Part shown: positions 38,781-47,745 of the stretch, in pieces
Layout of the letters: each line of letters opens with the position of its first letter
How positions within the stretch are numbered: the first letter of the stretch is position 1
NCBI RefSeq assembly: GCF_018343695.1
Contig: NZ_JAGYPJ010000001.1
Location: 1,809,001 to 1,873,000, forward strand
Length of the DNA: 64,000 bases
Reading direction: 5' to 3'
From: Lederbergia citrisecunda
GTDB taxonomy: Bacteria > Bacillota > Bacilli > Bacillales > Bacillaceae_C
Made by a program: the position numbers and the translations under genes
Notes under the pieces: generated by a model
Databases searched by the model: none
What the model was told of the DNA's origin: nothing
What the model saw: the letters and a program-made list of their open reading frames with translations, nothing else

Positions 38781-39194
38781 TCAATTTAAAAGTTTAAATA
38801 TCTCTTCGATTTTTGTAGTAAACTGACCGCTCCAAGACGTATCTGTATCTGTTTTATCATTAAGCTCTATTGTTTCATCGTTATTAAACTCAATACATAA
38901 ATTTACTGGTTCATCCATATCTACATACGTCAGCTCCACACTCTGAATCTGATCGCACCTAAGAACTTTGACTAATACGTCATCTTCTCTCTCATTTAAA
39001 ATAACGATCTTGTTGCGTCCAAAAAAGTAAAGTTCGAGATAATAATCTTCAAGAAAAAGGTTTTTTGGATAAAATACGACTTCATTTTCTTTGTTTACAA
39101 ATTTTTCAATTGACGTAATTAACTTTTGATATTTACGTCTATTTTCCCACTCGGTCGCATATTTTTTGAATTCGGGATAATCCATTCTGTTCAT
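38781..39194 (-). CDS. Hypothetical protein, 137 aa
   Basis: A soluble acidic protein without signal peptide or membrane helix. The N-terminal 40 residues are helical and charged. The remainder alternates beta strands (KNLFLEDYYLELYFFG, KIVILNERED, VELTYVDMDE) and ends in a short helix, a PH- or DUF3908-like layout. Family assignment is a guess. GGAGGAG 5-6 nt before the ATG and a following terminator show that it is a real single gene. Confidence 0.65.
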   Translation of the reverse strand: MNRMDYPEFKKYATEWENRRKYQKLITSIEKFVNKENEVVFYPKNLFLEDYYLELYFFGRNKIVILNEREDDVLVKVLRCDQIQSVELTYVDMDEPVNLCIEFNNDETIELNDKTDTDTSWSGQFTTKIEEIFKLLN

Positions 39195-39316
39195 ATACTC
39201 TCCTCCTTATAACTACATTCGACAAAAGGAGAAATTTTCCTACTACAATCTATTCTATTCTCCAATAATGGAAAAGAAACTACTTAAATTATAACAAAGA
39301 GCATGATCAATAAATC

Positions 39317-39351
39317 AAAAATAGCACCCCTTTAATTTGGATGCTATCTTT
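39317..39351 (-). terminator. Terminator downstream of the lipoprotein gene
   Basis: Minus-strand AGATAGCATCC and GGTGCTATTTTTG form a stem with one mismatch and a T-run. It lies about 118 bp after the lipoprotein stop. Confidence 0.65.
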
Positions 39352-39468
39352 CTCATTTATTTCATGAGAATTCTTAGTATCGGATTGTATTTTATAGTTA
39401 CTAAACAACGGCATCCATCATGACATTTCCAGTGGATTGAATAGACTTTTGCCAACTATTTCAATATG

Positions 39469-39954
39469 CTACTTTAACCTTTCAGTAATAACCCGAGTTG
39501 GAAAATAGTCCATACCAAGATCATTTGTTTCTTTCTCTGATCGATTCATACTAATAGTTCCAATTTCAACATATTTTATCGTTAAAGTTTTCCATCCTTC
39601 ATGTTCTAATAATTCATCAGATGCTTGGCTATAAGAAGTTACTGCCAAATCTTTTGGATCAAGCAAGTCGTTAGGTGCCAACTCGATTACTATTTCTATG
39701 TCACCATTTTCAATATATACACTTTCTAATTTATCATCTTCACCCATACCGGCATATGTTATGGCTTCTTCAACTACAGAAAGTTCGATTTGAGTTGCTA
39801 CTTTTGATTCTTCATCTGAAACTTCAGGCTCTATTTTATCTGTTCCTTCATCTTGAACTGCTGGAACTTCTTCATTAATAGTTTCCTTCGGCTTACTAGC
39901 ACATCCGACTAACACCACTAAAACTGATAACAACATAATAAATATTTTTTTCAT
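39469..39954 (-). CDS. Small putative lipoprotein
   Basis: A 161-residue secreted lipoprotein. Basic MKK, a hydrophobic stretch and the lipobox VLVGC (Cys at about 18) are followed by an acidic linker (about 22-55) and a mixed domain (VVEEAITYAG, SVYIENGDIEIVIELAP, GWKTLTIKYVEIGTISM). It resembles small Bacillus lipoproteins of unknown role. GGGGATA precedes the ATG. No informative neighbours. Confidence 0.72.
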   Translation of the reverse strand: MKKIFIMLLSVLVVLVGCASKPKETINEEVPAVQDEGTDKIEPEVSDEESKVATQIELSVVEEAITYAGMGEDDKLESVYIENGDIEIVIELAPNDLLDPKDLAVTSYSQASDELLEHEGWKTLTIKYVEIGTISMNRSEKETNDLGMDYFPTRVITERLK

Positions 39955-40128
39955 ACGTTATATCCCCTAACAATTTCTGTAGACTCATTGTCTAATATAA
40001 GGATATATTTTGCAAGGGAACAGTGAATATGTCATTGTATGAGTTGATCACCAATAATTGATAAAAGCATTCCAAGTAAATAATATTCCGATTGAATGGC
40101 ACAGTGTATCGGTTAATTTCGAGTAATC

Positions 40129-40153
40129 AAAAAAAGAGCCGATGGCCCTCTTT
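40129..40153 (-). terminator. Terminator of the 40.2-kb gene
   Basis: Minus-strand AAAGAG/CTCTTT stem with GGCC-type inner pairing and a run of seven T residues. Confidence 0.7.
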
Positions 40154-40162
40154 ATAGTTTAT

Positions 40163-40522
40163 TTATTGTTTCGTAATTGCTCCCATGCCCTCTAATACTA
40201 TTCTTGCATCGGAATTTAAATACTGATAAATTTCATTTTTGACTAACAAATCAGTGTTATTTTTTAATGTGATTTTTAGACCACCTAAGTCAAAATTAGA
40301 GGCGTATGTGTTGATCGTTTGTAAAATAAGCATTTCTTTTCTATTGAGAGTGGATAAATTGGCATCCATTAAAACTTCTACTAATTCCCTAGCATTGCGA
40401 CTTAAGTGATGTTTTTTCCCCTTTACGATTTCCATATTTTCTTCGATTAACTTTCTTGCGTATACTAAATCAAGTTCATCAACAAATTGATTAATTTTTT
40501 CAAATAACTCATACAGTTCCAT
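40163..40522 (-). CDS. Hypothetical helical protein, 119 aa
   Basis: A soluble protein predicted to be entirely helical (INQFVDELDLVYARKLIEEN, ARELVEVLMDANLSTLNRKE, VKNEIYQYLNSDARIVLEGM). Similar short proteins occur in other Bacillaceae; no function is known. AAGGGGATT precedes the ATG and a terminator follows, so it is monocistronic. Confidence 0.65.
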   Translation of the reverse strand: MELYELFEKINQFVDELDLVYARKLIEENMEIVKGKKHHLSRNARELVEVLMDANLSTLNRKEMLILQTINTYASNFDLGGLKITLKNNTDLLVKNEIYQYLNSDARIVLEGMGAITKQ

Positions 40523-40754
40523 GATGTAATCCCCTTAAGTTTTCGCTTCCGTACCTATTATCGGTATAAAAACAATATATTAAAGGGTTTTTCGACAAAT
40601 ACTGACATATTTAATCGGTGGAATTTTCCGTAAAATATTAAGTTTATACAAAGATTAATTCCTATTTTTTCAGATATGCTTGCGTGGAAAGTTGACATCC
40701 CTTGCAATATGCACCAAAAAAGGCGAACAACAAAGTAAGCAATAGCCTATCACT

Positions 40755-40788
40755 AGTAAAAGCCGATAAATTCTACATTTATCGGCTC
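40755..40788 (-). terminator. Terminator of the sulfatase gene
   Basis: AGCCGATAAA and TTTATCGGCT form a perfect 10-bp stem, followed on the minus strand by TTTACT. Confidence 0.82.
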
Positions 40789-40796
40789 CTACTTTC

Positions 40797-42239
40797 TCAA
40801 TTCAAGGCAGTTTCTAAAACGGCTTTTGGTTTACAATCAGTAATCAGCCTCGTTCCATCGGAATACCCTTCTTCTCTGCCTTCGAGTTCTTTTATCAAAA
40901 TGCTTCTTAATAAGGAAGCTTTTTCATCGTCTTGTATAATATTATTTATTTCGTTTGGATCTGCTTTAAGATTAAAATATTGTTCTTCTCCTGTTTGAGA
41001 GTACCAAATATATTTTTCTTTTTCATTCACGATAAAATGATGTGATAAATCACCGTATGTATGTTCTCCATGAATGTATTCTCTCCAATTGCTTTCTAAA
41101 CCTTTCGCTAAAGGGATAACACTTTTTCCTTCTACAGTTTCTGGAATTTCTGTTTTTGCAGCATCAAGTAAGGTTGGCATGATATCTCTAAGTTCGACAA
41201 GCTTATTGCATGTTGTCCCTTTTTTGATGCCAAGAAGGTTACCAGGATCGGAGAGTATAAATGGAACTTTGGCACTGCCTTCATATGCAAGAGATTTGGC
41301 TAAAAAGTTATGATCACCTAGTAGCTCCCCGTGATCTGACACAAATAAAATAACAGTATTATAATATAGTTGGTATTCGATTAAAGTCTGTATAAATCTA
41401 CCAATTTGGTCATCAATATGTGCAATAAGTGCATAATACGCAGCTCTTGCTCTTTTAAGCCGTTGCTTAGGCACAATTCCACTCCTCGTAGTCGGGAGCA
41501 GCCCATCTCCGTTATCTTCGTTTTTTGCCCATTTTCCAATTACTGGCTCGTCCAGCTCCATACTCATATAATAGTCAAAGTAGTCTTTTGGTGGATCAAA
41601 CGGTGGATGCGGTCTTACAAAAGACATTTTTAAGAAAAATGGTTTCCTTGGATCACGACGTCTTAAAAAATCGATGGACTGTGTTACAACCCAATTCGTT
41701 GGATGATATTCCTCAGGCAAATGCCATGGGCGACTCATCGCAGATGCATTACAATCCAATCCCAAATCTGTTAAATCCCTATGTCCTCCAAGGCGTTCTC
41801 TCAACCATGGCAAATAGTCATCTGTCTGTTCAAACGACTCTTGATAAGGAGTATTTTTAAAACGATTATGATGTAAGTATCCATCATGCAGCACAACATT
41901 ATGAAACCCACATAAATTTCTCGAAGGATATACATGCATTTTTCCGACACATTGCGTGTGGTAGCCTGCTTTACTCATTTCTTCCGGAAGCATATGAGGA
42001 TAATCCCAAGGTATTCGATCTTGATAACCTACTCTCCCATGAGATTTTTGAGACATACCAGTTAAGACTGCTGCCCGTGCAGGAATGCATGTTGGTGTAG
42101 CTGAATAGGCATTTGTAAAGCGAACACCATCATGCACTAGCTGGTCCATATTAGGTGTTTCAACAATTGGGTGACCCGCAGAACTTAAACAATCAAATCG
42201 CATCTGATCTACCATAATCATGACAATATTTGGTTTCAT
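40797..42239 (-). CDS. Type I (formylglycine) sulfatase
   Basis: A 480-residue sulfatase of the alkaline-phosphatase superfamily, hydrolysing sulfate esters. The activation motif is CIPARAAVLTG: Cys51 is followed by Pro and Arg55 (CxPxR), the form oxidised to formylglycine. Metal-site residues include VDQMR near the N-terminus and VSDHGELLGDH later; RPHPPFDPP is also typical. There is no signal peptide, so it acts in the cytoplasm on an imported substrate. It is transcribed divergently from a CHR pair, a ROK regulator and an FGE, which supplies the maturation enzyme. The sulfated substrate is unknown; choline-sulfatase-like, aryl or sugar sulfate are all possible. Confidence 0.93.
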   Translation of the reverse strand: MKPNIVMIMVDQMRFDCLSSAGHPIVETPNMDQLVHDGVRFTNAYSATPTCIPARAAVLTGMSQKSHGRVGYQDRIPWDYPHMLPEEMSKAGYHTQCVGKMHVYPSRNLCGFHNVVLHDGYLHHNRFKNTPYQESFEQTDDYLPWLRERLGGHRDLTDLGLDCNASAMSRPWHLPEEYHPTNWVVTQSIDFLRRRDPRKPFFLKMSFVRPHPPFDPPKDYFDYYMSMELDEPVIGKWAKNEDNGDGLLPTTRSGIVPKQRLKRARAAYYALIAHIDDQIGRFIQTLIEYQLYYNTVILFVSDHGELLGDHNFLAKSLAYEGSAKVPFILSDPGNLLGIKKGTTCNKLVELRDIMPTLLDAAKTEIPETVEGKSVIPLAKGLESNWREYIHGEHTYGDLSHHFIVNEKEKYIWYSQTGEEQYFNLKADPNEINNIIQDDEKASLLRSILIKELEGREEGYSDGTRLITDCKPKAVLETALN

Positions 42240-42265
42240 GTTAACTCCTTATCTTGTTTTCTATT

Positions 42266-42294
42266 ATTATAATACTTTTCACCAAAATGGACAA
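42266..42294 (-). promoter_or_regulatory. Sulfatase promoter
   Basis: Minus strand: TTGTCC (42289-42294), 17-bp spacer and TATAAT (42266-42271). The -35 matches four of six consensus bases. The whole element overlaps the palindrome at 42272-42300. Confidence 0.65.
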
Positions 42295-42300
42295 AAGTAT
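42272..42300. promoter_or_regulatory. Candidate operator: 29-bp palindrome in the divergent promoter region
   Basis: The left half ATACTTTTCACCA and right half TGGACAAAAGTAT are inverted copies with 11 of 13 positions matching around a central AAA. It lies across the sulfatase -35 and spacer and next to a plus-strand extended -10 (TGTTAATAT, 42300-42308). It is the obvious site for the ROK repressor encoded three genes downstream, but this is inference. Confidence 0.65.
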
Positions 42301-42343
42301 GTTAATATTAAATTATTGAAACTAAACATAAGGTGATAGACAC

Positions 42344-42973
42344 ATGAGTCCAAACTGGAAGTTAATCTTGCAAATCTTTTTGACATTTTTAAAAATAGGT
42401 CCAATTACTTTCGGTGGTGGATACGCAATGATCCCTATGATTGAAAGGGAAGTAGTCATTAAAAGAAAGTGGCTTCAAAATAGGGAAGTTGCTGATATAT
42501 TTGCGATTGCGGGCTCAGCGCCAGGAGCAATTGCCATTAATTCTGCTGTATTCATCGGATATCGCATCGCAAAGATAAAGGGTGCTTTTGCCGCACTTTT
42601 CGGAGTGCTTTTACCTACATTTTTGATCGTTATTCTATTAAGTATTACCTTTATATATGTAAAAGGGAATCCTATCATAGAGGCAGCATTTCAAGGAATT
42701 CGTCCCGCTGTTGTTGCATTAATCGCTTTTGCAGGATACAAGATTGGTCGAACAGCCCTTTATGATAAGACCACTATAGTTACTTCAATCTTAACGATCG
42801 CTGCCTTATTTTATTTAAATATCCATCCTGTACTAATTATATTAATTGGGATCGTAACAGGGATTGTCCTCGTTAAAGTAAAAAATTCATTGGGAATTGC
42901 AACAAAACTTGAAAAAGAAAGTGATATAAAACATAAGAAAGACTTTTTTAACGTAAATAGCATCAGGCGGTGA
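42344..42973 (+). CDS. CHR-family (chromate-type) transporter subunit 1
   Basis: A 209-residue short-chain CHR protein with about six membrane helices. The hallmark FGGGYAMIPMIEREVV follows the first helix (about 25-40), with FAIAGSAPGAIAINSA further on. Short-chain CHR proteins work as pairs of homologous subunits. Characterised members export chromate or have been proposed to exchange chromate and sulfate. Here the sulfatase locus makes sulfate or a related oxyanion a plausible substrate. It ends overlapping the next gene by 4 bp. Confidence 0.88.
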   Translation: MSPNWKLILQIFLTFLKIGPITFGGGYAMIPMIEREVVIKRKWLQNREVADIFAIAGSAPGAIAINSAVFIGYRIAKIKGAFAALFGVLLPTFLIVILLSITFIYVKGNPIIEAAFQGIRPAVVALIAFAGYKIGRTALYDKTTIVTSILTIAALFYLNIHPVLIILIGIVTGIVLVKVKNSLGIATKLEKESDIKHKKDFFNVNSIRR

Positions 42974-43524
42974 CCTCTTTGATACTAATTGATTTATTTT
43001 TGACATTCTTAAAGATTGGTTTAGTCTCCTTTGGTGGAGGTTATGCGATGATTCCAGTGATAGAGGCGGAAGTTGTCAATAAACACGGCTGGATGACGAC
43101 GCAGGAATTCACTGATGTCATTGCAGTCGCTAGTATGTCCCCAGGACCAATTGCAACAAATAGCGCCATTTTCATTGGATTTAATACTGCGGGTTTGCCG
43201 GGAGCTATTTTTTCTACTATTGGATCCGTTTTACCTTCTTTAATCATCATCTTAATGATCGCGATGTTTTTTTATAAGATGCATGAACATAAGCTAGTTA
43301 AATCTGCTTTTTACGGACTACGTCCCATCATAACGGGGCTCATCATCTATGCAGCAATTAGTTTTGCACTATCAAATAATGTTATTGGAACACTTTCAAA
43401 ACAAACAATCATTCTTTTTACAATATTCTGCGTCTCTTTATTTGCATTGATTCGTCTGAAAATGAACCCTATTCTCGTGATTTTTATTTCAGGGATCGCG
43501 GGTATTATTTTCTTTTCAAAATAA
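42970..43524 (+). CDS. CHR-family (chromate-type) transporter subunit 2
   Basis: A 184-residue partner of the preceding gene, with the same SFGGGYAMIPVIEAEVV signature and VASMSPGPIATNSAIF. There are about six hydrophobic segments. The GTG at 42970 overlaps the previous stop (GTGA). A TTG at 42979, 5 nt after GGCGGTGA, is another possible start. The tight overlap supports a heterodimeric transporter. Confidence 0.88.
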   Translation: MTSLILIDLFLTFLKIGLVSFGGGYAMIPVIEAEVVNKHGWMTTQEFTDVIAVASMSPGPIATNSAIFIGFNTAGLPGAIFSTIGSVLPSLIIILMIAMFFYKMHEHKLVKSAFYGLRPIITGLIIYAAISFALSNNVIGTLSKQTIILFTIFCVSLFALIRLKMNPILVIFISGIAGIIFFSK

Positions 43525-43548
43525 AAAAAATAGGTGAGTCTTTTGAAA

Positions 43549-44739
43549 ATGAAAGAATTTCTTATTGAAGATTCTACAAAGTATCACACCTTAAAAAAGG
43601 TATATCGATTGATTTATGAACATGGTCCGTTGTCTAAAGCAGATTTACAAACGATGACAAATATAAAACATACAACTTTAGTTAGGATTATTGATGAACT
43701 CTTAATACAACAATTTATTTTTGAAAGTGGTTTAGGAAATTCCAGTGGAGGAAGACCACCTGTTTTATATGAAATCGTACAAAATCGTGGGTATATCATT
43801 GGAATTGATATTTCGAGAACCCATACTACTATCGCATTACTAGGTCTAAAATTATCGATAATTGAAAAATATACATTCCCTATGACTCATGTTCATACAC
43901 CAGAAATAGTTATAGAGAACATTATTGATACAATTAAGCTTTTCATGCAACGTCATAATGTAACGGAAGAGGATTTGATTGGTATCGGCGTTGGTTCTGT
44001 AGGACCTTTAGATCGAAAACTTGGTTTGATACTAGACCCTGATTCTTTTCCTTGTATTGGTTGGAATCATGTACCTATCGTCTCTTCATTAGAAAAAGTA
44101 TTTCCCGTTAAGGTTCTGCTCGAAAACGGTGCAAATACAGCAGCGTTTGCTGAATATCTCCATTCATCTGCAATTGGACAAGATATTTTATATTGTATAA
44201 ACGGTGTTGGATTACGTTGTGGAATGCTTGTAAATGGACAAGTAGTACAAAATAAAACAGGTGTTGCTAGTGCTTTCGGTCATATGATTGTGGATATTGA
44301 TGGAAGAGAATGTATTTGTGGCAGAAAAGGCTGTCTACTTTCTTATACGTCCCTTGATTCTATGAAGACTCAAATATATGAACAAATTGCAGCCGGAGGA
44401 AAATCGTTAATTTCAACTGAACAAACGTTAACATTCGAACTTTTGATCCAAGCAGCAAAAGCAGGAGATGAAATAGTCGAGAATGTTATACTTAATTCTG
44501 CTCATTACTATGGGATTGGTATAGCCAATATGATCAATTTCATGCAACTAGATCAAGTCCTATTAAATGGACCGCTTATATACGAATATCCGCCCTATTA
44601 TGAAAAAATAGTACAAACTGCGCAAAAGTATATGTTTAATACGTACGAAAATGCAGTTCTATTTAATAAGGGGGCCTTAAAGGAGGATGCTGTTCCAATT
44701 GGGGCAGCTGCACTCCTCTTAAACACATTTTTTACTTGA
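43549..44739 (+). CDS. ROK-family transcriptional repressor
   Basis: About 396 residues. A winged-helix N-terminal domain (LIYEHGPLSKADLQTMTNIK then TLVRIIDELLIQQFI) is fused to a ROK sugar-kinase-like domain with GRPPVLYEI, GIDISRTHTTIALLGL, and the zinc motif CICGRKGCLLSY. NagC/XylR-type ROK proteins sense a sugar or sugar phosphate. Its location suggests that it controls the sulfatase divergon through the palindrome at 42272-42300, and that the effector is a carbohydrate. Possible starts are GTG 43534, TTG 43543 and ATG 43549; AGGTGAG fits the last two. Confidence 0.9.
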   Translation: MKEFLIEDSTKYHTLKKVYRLIYEHGPLSKADLQTMTNIKHTTLVRIIDELLIQQFIFESGLGNSSGGRPPVLYEIVQNRGYIIGIDISRTHTTIALLGLKLSIIEKYTFPMTHVHTPEIVIENIIDTIKLFMQRHNVTEEDLIGIGVGSVGPLDRKLGLILDPDSFPCIGWNHVPIVSSLEKVFPVKVLLENGANTAAFAEYLHSSAIGQDILYCINGVGLRCGMLVNGQVVQNKTGVASAFGHMIVDIDGRECICGRKGCLLSYTSLDSMKTQIYEQIAAGGKSLISTEQTLTFELLIQAAKAGDEIVENVILNSAHYYGIGIANMINFMQLDQVLLNGPLIYEYPPYYEKIVQTAQKYMFNTYENAVLFNKGALKEDAVPIGAAALLLNTFFT

Positions 44740-44767
44740 TCAATCTATAAATTGGAGGAAAGAGCGC

Positions 44768-45709
44768 ATGAACTCCTGTTGTTCCGTATCGAGGGAATCA
44801 AATGAAATAGAAAAGCTAAAAAATGCTATAGAAAAGCAAAAATCAACTTTTTCAAAAAATGATATGGTCCTGATTCAAGGTGGAGAATATCTGATGGGAA
44901 CGAATGATTCAGAAGGCTTTCCAGCTGATGGAGAAGGTCCCGTTAGAAAAGTAAAAATCGATTCTTTTTATATTGATAAATATGCAGTGACAAATGAACA
45001 ATTTATGCAGTTTGTACATGAAACGAATTATATTACGGAAGCGGAACAATTTGGTTGGTCCTTTGTATTTCATCTCTTCTGTTCAAAGGAAACGTTAAAA
45101 AATAATCCACAGCGTGTAGCTGCAGTTCCGTGGTGGGTCGCTGTTAAAGGTGCTTATTGGAAACAACCAGAAGGGCCTGGCTCGGCGATTGAAGATCGAT
45201 TAAATCATCCTGTTATCCATATCAGTTGGAATGATGCAATTTCCTTCTGTAAATGGAGCGGAAAACGCCTTCCGACAGAGGCAGAATGGGAATACTCGGC
45301 TCGAGGTGGTTTGGAACAAAAGAAATACCCATGGGGTGACGATTTAATCATCAACGGAAAGTATCAATGCAATATTTGGCAAGGTGAATTCCCAATCAAA
45401 AATACGAAACGTGACGGATATATTGGGACATGCCCAGTTGATGCGTTTCATCCAAATGGGTATGGCTTATATAATGTTGCAGGAAATGTATGGGAATGGT
45501 GTGAAGATTGGTTTAGTGTCGATTACGACAAAAGTGATCTGATCAATCCAAGTGGACCTAAAACAGGAACGAATAAATCCGTAAGAGGCGGCTCATATCT
45601 TTGCCATAAATCTTATTGCAATAGATATAGAGTGGCCGCAAGAAGTTCGAATACTCCCGACAGTTCTACAGGAAATATGGGCTTTCGCTGTGCAGCGGAT
45701 GTTCAATAA
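44768..45709 (+). CDS. Formylglycine-generating enzyme (SUMF1-type)
   Basis: A 313-residue FGE-sulfatase domain protein that oxidises the sulfatase Cys to formylglycine using O2 and copper. N-terminal GGEYLMGTNDSEGF, LPTEAEWEYSARGG, GNVWEWCEDWF and the C-terminal GGSYLCHKSYCNRYR are typical. The two active-site cysteines (Cys279 and Cys284 in LCHKSYC) are both present, which separates it from EgtB/SUMF2-like relatives. GGAGGAAAG lies before the ATG. It is the last gene of the CHR-ROK-FGE operon and clearly serves the divergent sulfatase. Confidence 0.94.
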   Translation: MNSCCSVSRESNEIEKLKNAIEKQKSTFSKNDMVLIQGGEYLMGTNDSEGFPADGEGPVRKVKIDSFYIDKYAVTNEQFMQFVHETNYITEAEQFGWSFVFHLFCSKETLKNNPQRVAAVPWWVAVKGAYWKQPEGPGSAIEDRLNHPVIHISWNDAISFCKWSGKRLPTEAEWEYSARGGLEQKKYPWGDDLIINGKYQCNIWQGEFPIKNTKRDGYIGTCPVDAFHPNGYGLYNVAGNVWEWCEDWFSVDYDKSDLINPSGPKTGTNKSVRGGSYLCHKSYCNRYRVAARSSNTPDSSTGNMGFRCAADVQ

Positions 45710-45711
45710 TA

Positions 45712-45745
45712 ACAAAAGGAGATATAATTGCATATCTCCTTTTCA
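45712..45745. terminator. Bidirectional terminator between FGE and ysnB
   Basis: AAAAGGAGATAT and ATATCTCCTTTT form a perfect 12-bp stem with A and T runs on opposite arms, so it can end transcripts from both sides. Confidence 0.85.
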
Positions 45746-45749
45746 TTGT

Positions 45750-46259
45750 TTATTGAAAAACCGATTTAAGTTCCGTTAACTCCTCATGATGTTCATTAAA
45801 ATATTGTACAGTTATAACGGAATTTTCTTTTGTAATGATTGCATACGTTTTTTCGTTGCCACCACGAGGAAGCAAAATGCTTCCAGGATTCAAGTAGATT
45901 GTTCCATCAATCATTTCAACTCCGAGTAAATGAGAGTGCCCAAAAAATACAAAATCCGCTCCAACTTCTTTTGCACGATAAGAGATTGTTAGTAATGAAG
46001 ACTTAATTTGATGTAAATGTCCGTGTGCCACGTAAATAACGGAATCGTCCATTTTTAATATGAGTTCATTCGGCAACTTTGAATCTAAATCACAATTACC
46101 TCGTACTGCCGCAAAACCTATAAGAGCGGGATTATCAGCGGATAATTCTGAATCTCCACAATGAATCATTGCATCCACTCGATCTTGATATGTACCCTTC
46201 AACTCTTCCAAAACCACCTTATTTCCATGGCTATCACTGACAACGAGTAACTTCACCAC
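45750..46259 (-). CDS. ysnB: YsnB-like metallophosphoesterase
   Basis: A 169-residue YfcE/MJ0936-type calcineurin-like phosphodiesterase. Metal motifs are VVSDSHGN, HCGDSE, RGNCD, AHGHLHQI and FGHSHL. Physiological substrate is not known. It lies 11 bp after rdgB, as in the B. subtilis rph-ysnA-ysnB operon. Confidence 0.93.
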   Translation of the reverse strand: MVKLLVVSDSHGNKVVLEELKGTYQDRVDAMIHCGDSELSADNPALIGFAAVRGNCDLDSKLPNELILKMDDSVIYVAHGHLHQIKSSLLTISYRAKEVGADFVFFGHSHLLGVEMIDGTIYLNPGSILLPRGGNEKTYAIITKENSVITVQYFNEHHEELTELKSVFQ

Positions 46260-46270
46260 GGTTCACCCCT

Positions 46271-46864
46271 TTAAAAAATCTCTTCAATCACAGGCTTTAA
46301 ATTATGTAAAGCTTCTGCTCGATGGCTAATCTTGTTTTTTTCGTTTGATGACATCTCTGCCATTGACTTACGAGCATCTAGCGCATAAAAAATCGGATCG
46401 TAGCCAAACCCGTTTGTGCCCTTTCGTTCAGTTAAAATTTTTCCTTCACATGTTCCATTTACAACTATTGTCTTCATGCTTGGACCTGATATGGCAAGTG
46501 AGCAAAAGAAACGTGCGGTTCTTTTCTCATCAGGTACATCCTTCATTTCGAATAACACTTTATCAATATTCGCTTCATCACTTTTATCTTCCCCGGCATA
46601 TCTTGCCGAAAAAATACCTGGCCTACCATCTAATTCATCAATAACTAACCCGGAATCGTCTGCAATAACGATTTTTCCCGTCATGTTAGCAATCGCCTCT
46701 GACTTAAGCGTGGCATTTTCCTCAAAGCTAGTACCCGTTTCCTCTATGTCTGGCGCATCATCTAAATCAAGCAAAGTTAAGATTTCTACATCTAAAGCTG
46801 AAAATAATGCTTCAAATTCCTTTGCTTTCCCCTTATTTTTCGTTGCTATTATCACATGTCTCAT
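46271..46864 (-). CDS. rdgB: RdgB/HAM1-type XTP/dITP diphosphatase
   Basis: A 197-residue house-cleaning enzyme removing dITP, XTP and related nucleotides. It has the N-terminal [15 protein letters not shown], metal-binding [20 protein letters not shown] and the C-terminal [12 protein letters not shown] plus ISHRAEAL. Known as ysnA in B. subtilis. It overlaps rph by 4 bp. Confidence 0.96.
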   Translation of the reverse strand: MRHVIIATKNKGKAKEFEALFSALDVEILTLLDLDDAPDIEETGTSFEENATLKSEAIANMTGKIVIADDSGLVIDELDGRPGIFSARYAGEDKSDEANIDKVLFEMKDVPDEKRTARFFCSLAISGPSMKTIVVNGTCEGKILTERKGTNGFGYDPIFYALDARKSMAEMSSNEKNKISHRAEALHNLKPVIEEIF

Positions 46865-47622
46865 TGAATATTACTCCCTGCTTCACTTTTAATGAATGTT
46901 GCAATTTCACCAAGTGCTGCTCTTTGAATATCCATAAGCTTCTTTAAGCCTTCATCAGAAACTGCTAACATTTCCTGAAGCTGAGAGACAGTGAAAGTTG
47001 CTTCCTCTCCTGTTCCCTGAAGCTCTACAAACTCTCCCGCACCTGTCATGACAATATTCATATCAACCATCGCGGTACTATCTTCAGCATAATTCAAGTC
47101 TAAAATAACTCCTTCATTCTCAAGGATACCTACACTTGTTGCTGCAAGAAAATCCAATATAGGAAGTTCTGGAAGGTTTTTTTCAACCTTTAATTTATTT
47201 AATGCGATGGCTACTGCAACGAAAGCCCCTGTAATGGATGCTGTACGAGTACCACCATCTGCCTGAATGACATCACAATCGACCCAAACAGTTCTTTCTC
47301 CAATCGCATCTAAATTGACAACAGATCGAAGAGCCCTTCCAATAAGGCGTTGTATTTCCATTGTCCGACCTGATACTTTTCCTTTTGAAGACTCCCGGAT
47401 ATTCCTTGTTCCTGTTGCACGCGGAAGCATCGAATATTCTGCTGTAATCCACCCTTTTCCTTCACCTCGCATAAATGGAGGTACTCGCTCTTCAATACTT
47501 GCTGTACATATGACCTTTGTATCTCCAACCGATATTAATACGGACCCTTCAGGATGTAATAGATAATCAGTTTCAATTTTTACATTTCTTAATTGGTTAG
47601 AACTACGTCCATCTACTCGCAA
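46861..47622 (-). CDS. rph: Ribonuclease PH
   Basis: Phosphate-dependent 3' exoribonuclease that trims tRNA ends. It has the N-terminal [10 protein letters not shown], core [13 protein letters not shown], substrate-binding [15 protein letters not shown], and [19 protein letters not shown]. The start is TTG 47622, with AAGGAGG about 8 nt upstream and the family-typical LRVDGR next. The longer open frame to 47685 has no ribosome site. Length 253 matches the family. Confidence 0.96.
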   Translation of the reverse strand: MRVDGRSSNQLRNVKIETDYLLHPEGSVLISVGDTKVICTASIEERVPPFMRGEGKGWITAEYSMLPRATGTRNIRESSKGKVSGRTMEIQRLIGRALRSVVNLDAIGERTVWVDCDVIQADGGTRTASITGAFVAVAIALNKLKVEKNLPELPILDFLAATSVGILENEGVILDLNYAEDSTAMVDMNIVMTGAGEFVELQGTGEEATFTVSQLQEMLAVSDEGLKKLMDIQRAALGEIATFIKSEAGSNIQ

Positions 47623-47676
47623 AAAAACTTCCTCCTTTAATATCGAACAAATTAAATGCTGTGTACGATATTTAAA

Positions 47677-47712
47677 AAATAACAAAAGAGGTGGCTAATT
47701 GGCCAACCTCTA
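47677..47712 (-). terminator. Terminator of gerM
   Basis: Minus-strand AGAGGTTGGC and GCCACCTCT pair around a short loop, followed by TTTTG. It lies between gerM and rph. Confidence 0.78.
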
Positions 47713-47745
47713 CTTTTTATTATATAGTATATCAAATTTTTTCTT

